Part shown: piece by piece, positions 60,984-64,000 of the stretch | Layout of the letters: each line of letters opens with the position of its first letter | Position numbering within the stretch: the stretch's first letter is position 1 | Assembly (NCBI RefSeq): GCF_964199755.1 | Contig: NC_133899.1 | Coordinates: 26,639,446-26,703,445 of the forward strand | Source of the DNA: Larus michahellis | Lineage: Eukaryota; Chordata; Aves; Charadriiformes; Laridae | Length of the DNA: 64,000 nt | Direction of reading: 5' to 3' | Made by a program: the position numbers and the translations under genes | The notes under the pieces: model-generated | What the model was told of the DNA's origin: nothing | What the model saw: the letters and a program-made list of their open reading frames with translations, nothing else | The model's database searches: none

Positions 60984-61080
60984 TGTCATGGTTTGGGTTG
61001 GACTGGCCACCAAGATGAACCACAGATGCTCCCCCCACCTCTCTCTCCAAGGAGAGAGAAAGAGGCTTGTGAGCCTTACT
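60984..61080 (+). mobile_element. Possible old endogenous retrovirus LTR start
   Basis: The stretch opens 'tgtcatggtttgggttgg', continues 'actggccaccaagatg' and 'gctccccccacctctc', then 'gagagaaagaggcttgtg'. This order resembles the 5' part of avian ERV LTRs, which start with TG and carry a C-rich block and then 'gagagaaa...gctcgtg'. It also holds a 9-base inverted repeat (61040-61059). No matching 3' LTR end, primer-binding site or internal gene is recognised. Alternative: chance similarity. Confidence 0.3.
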
Positions 61081-61915
61081 CTTTGCAGACTCAGATGGTT
61101 ATTTCGCTTGAAGTCTTCAGAAAAATGTGTATTAGAAACATTTCCCCTGAAGTAGTCCGCTGCAAGATTGATGGTTATAACTGTGGCCAGTACAGGAATG
61201 TTCTCTAAATAACAACTTAAAGGCAGGTAGTCCTCCGGCTGCAAGCGGTGTGTCTGTTGCTTCACCAGCTGAAATATTGACGACTAACAGAGGCATTTCA
61301 CAGACAAAGCGACACTGGGACCAGGCTCTACTGCAGAGCAGAGGCTGGAGATATTTACTGTGCAAAAGACAACTTTGTGGCACCTGCCAAAGGGTGCCCC
61401 AGCGAGCAGAGCCGCGGAGAATGTCACCCCACCAGAGCCTCCTCCATCACCTACAGGAAAAGGCCCCACCTGCTCTGAAGGAACAGGCTGGCTCCCACCA
61501 AAGGGCCTTATCCCTCGCACAACTGAGACGGCTGTCGCAGCTCTGGACAGACGCTGTGTTTCAGGCTGGCATTAAGAGTCCCCAAGAGCTCTGGCAGGAG
61601 CAGCCTGGGAGGAGGCATGGCCTCTGGCCCCACCAGCGGGGCCAGTATTAGCCCCCGTCCTCCTCAAAACTGGGTGATGCCCTCAAACCGCCTGGAAAGG
61701 AAGGGCACTGCTAAGGCTTCACTTTCCAAGGTTCACGGGGTTCACTTATTACTTCCTGATAAATATAAGCTCTTCCAAAATAGATTAAATAGCAATTTTA
61801 AAACACTATTGTTGAATATAGTTTGTTTTGTTACATTTTACCTGGCTGTAACTCCTTTCACTGCTTAAATGGCTGCTCCTCCAATATATCGCCTCCTCCT
61901 ACTTGGCCTCTGAAC

Positions 61916-61945
61916 TTTGGCCAGTTATTTTTTTGGCCAGTTATT
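61916..61945 (+). repeat. 14-base direct repeat, period 16
   Basis: 'tttggccagttatt' occurs at 61916-61929 and 61932-61945. Confidence 0.9.
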
Positions 61946-63053
61946 AGCAGTATTTTACTGAAAAGCTCTGGGCTGAAATCCTGGGACATTTTTGTTCAGA
62001 CTGGCAGCCCTCGAGGGCCCCCCAGCATCCCCATCCCTTCTCCCCGGGGGCTCCGTTCAGCTGCTTTCTGATAGATCATCTTTGCCCAACAAGGCTAATT
62101 AAAAGCTAGTGACATTTCTGTAATTAACTGCTTACTATTCTGAATGGGGGGGGTGGGTGTTAAACAGCCATATGATGTTAGATCAACATTTCATCAAAGA
62201 GCTTCAAAAATGCTGTGCGGGTTCATGCGTCCCACAGTCACGTGGAGAATTAGAACGAAATTATAGCACAAATTTAACTTCCACGTACTCCCTCCGGGTC
62301 CATTTTTAATCTGTTGTGCTAGGTTTAGTGATTTAACGCTGGCACTGTGATTTTAGAAAGCCTTGTGATGGCAGCAGCACCTACTGCTGAATTTACGGTA
62401 CCTTGCCAGTGTCTTCAGCCACTTGTGAGCTTTGCTAGACGGTGTCTGCACAGGCTGAGCTTCTCCTCTCACAGTTTGTGCTTTCGGACTCATTTCACCC
62501 ATGTCGGGATCGCTATTAGCGGTTTTGGAGCAGATGGACTTATTTTATAATTAAAAAAGAAAAATAGTCATTGCCCAGCATAATCTGCTTTATGGCAAGG
62601 ACTTTATATAGGCACAGCACTTCGCCAGCTTCAGGAAAATCTCAGATTTGCCAAATTCTGTGTTTCTGGGGGGAATAAAACAAAATCATTTCACTTCAGT
62701 TCATCTGACTGACACTCCATCACCAAGAAGTGATGAAGTCTCCACCCTGGGCACTCTCTCTGCATTCCCTCCAGCTGGTGCCACACATCACCGGAACGGG
62801 GACTCACGGGGCCATACAGATTTATACGACAACTGAAAGCTGGCAGGAGGACGCTGCGGAGCACCACCGAGGGCAGGCGAAGCAAAGCAGCCCAGAGCTC
62901 CTCACCCAGGCAGCCCGGGCATGAGGGGAGGGGGGAAAAAACCTGGCACATCCCTGCAAAAAGCCCCTGTATCTTTATAATAATAAATGGCCACAAGAAT
63001 TATACAACCTCCAAGGAAGAAAATCTACAGATTAAATCACAGTTTTACATGAC

Positions 63054-63118
63054 TTGATTTAATTCTGGCCATTTATTTCTTTTTATTCTTGCTAGAATTA
63101 ATTTGATTTAATTCTGGC
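63054..63118 (+). repeat. 16-base direct repeat, period 49
   Basis: 'ttgatttaattctggc' occurs at 63054-63069 and 63103-63118, in an AT-rich block. Confidence 0.9.
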
Positions 63119-64000
63119 TCCTCCAAGCTTGAATTTTTCCATACCATTAATGCACTTCTAATGCAGTTTTCTGCAGGTCCAGTATCACACCGTAGCTAAT
63201 TCTAATTAATAACACTCTCAGAAGTATACAAATTCCTCTGTATCCACTATAAGAAGCCCAAAGTCTAACCAACTTGTGAAAAACACAGTATAGGTAATTG
63301 GTTAATTAAACCGGTGTGTATTTCACCCTGCATGGCAGGACATTGGCTACAGGAAACAGGACACTGAGCTCCAGAAATTAATGGAGTTAGGGGAGAGCAA
63401 TCCATAACATCTGACTGACAGACCAAGGTACACCTTATTTATTAACAGAATCTATACCCAAATGGAGGCCAGCATGCTGATGGAGAGCTTCATTAAAAAA
63501 TAGTGTCAGTCCTACATTATCTAAATTACACTTAGATCCATGCTTAATTGCATTGGATTAGCCTAAACAGGAGTCCCCTCTCAGAAAATAATGAGCTTCA
63601 TACCTGACACCGGAAGGGATGGGCATGAATTCAAGAGTGCTTTGACTCTTAATCAGGCAATTACATTTTCTTCTTGCTCCTGAATTAATTAAAAGAAGAA
63701 AATAGCTACAGCATTAAGACACTTTTACAATAAAAACAGATTCATGGCGGCTTGTAAGAGGCAGAGTGACCCATACAAATAGGAGATTTCCCGAGACTGA
63801 CAAAGACCAGTCCCCAGCTGATTGCTCCCCCTGACGTGGTGAAAGAGGGGCTCCCCTTCAAGTACCAACACCTGAGACTCATCCTATCTGTTCATGCAAG
63901 GCTTCTAGGAAAGCCTTGCGAAATTAAAAGGTTTAAGAAAAACTTTTAAAAGGAATAAAAGTCTTTCTGCCTCCACTGAGCTCACCTTGACCACTCACAG

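Larger units (their letters stand above)
61081..64000. other. Single-copy noncoding DNA
   Basis: No exon is supported. Local duplications lie at 61916 and 63054. A G-rich run, 'ggggggggtggg', lies near 62147. 63000-63760 is AT-rich with many TAAT/ATTA cores ('ctaattaataacac', 'ctgaattaattaaaag') and is a weak enhancer candidate. Nothing marks the right edge. Confidence 0.45.

Noticed and set aside
1..64000. Search by eye for tRNA, rRNA, snRNA, known miRNA seeds, histone genes, mitochondrial insertions and prokaryotic operons
   Set aside because: No recognisable signature of any was found on either strand. Weak or diverged copies could be missed without alignment tools.

Overview
The window looks like nuclear DNA from a bird. 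The main evidence is thirteen fragments of CR1, the LINE that dominates avian genomes. They lie on both strands, nearly all are cut short at the 5' end, and several carry the typical 3' end: a block reading 'cccttccaacccaaacc' followed by copies of 'attctatg', or its reverse complement. I see no bacterial or organellar gene order, no rRNA or tRNA gene, no CRISPR array and no intact mobile element. No protein-coding exon can be supported. The long open frames lack recognisable domains, mostly start at GTG or TTG, or run antisense through CR1. The honest reading is about 64 kb of intergenic or intronic DNA. Layout: 1-449 is a CR1 cut by the window edge, with an unusual interior. 0.45-12.2 kb holds five more CR1 pieces (2071, 2710, 4121, 8070, 11774), small CpG-rich patches (6231, 7453) and a strong G-quadruplex motif (9264). 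12.2-36.7 kb is mostly single-copy sequence with CR1 pieces at 16080, 21689, 27734, 31540 and 36658, CpG patches at 20629 and 27318, and several AT-rich blocks dense in TAAT cores. 36.7-48.4 kb is the longest stretch in which I see no CR1. It holds the two best candidate regulatory blocks: 37561-37870, with two adjacent perfect palindromes, and 38390-38830. 48.4-64 kb has CR1 pieces at 48400 and 53038, a C-rich quadruplex motif at 51192, a very AT-rich block at 55980-56580 and a possible old retroviral LTR start at 60984. Taken together, the lack of exons, the alternation of AT-rich homeodomain-motif blocks with short CpG patches, and the long repeat-free interval suggest a gene-desert or large-intron regulatory landscape near a developmental gene. 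That is inference: conservation cannot be seen from one sequence, and I cannot name the neighbouring gene. I found no new biological system. The items worth a second look are the palindromes at 37733-37765, the block at 38390-38830, the CR1 chimera at the left edge, the two quadruplex motifs, the CpG patches, the LTR-like start, and one small minus-strand open frame with a strong Kozak context at 16204-16563.
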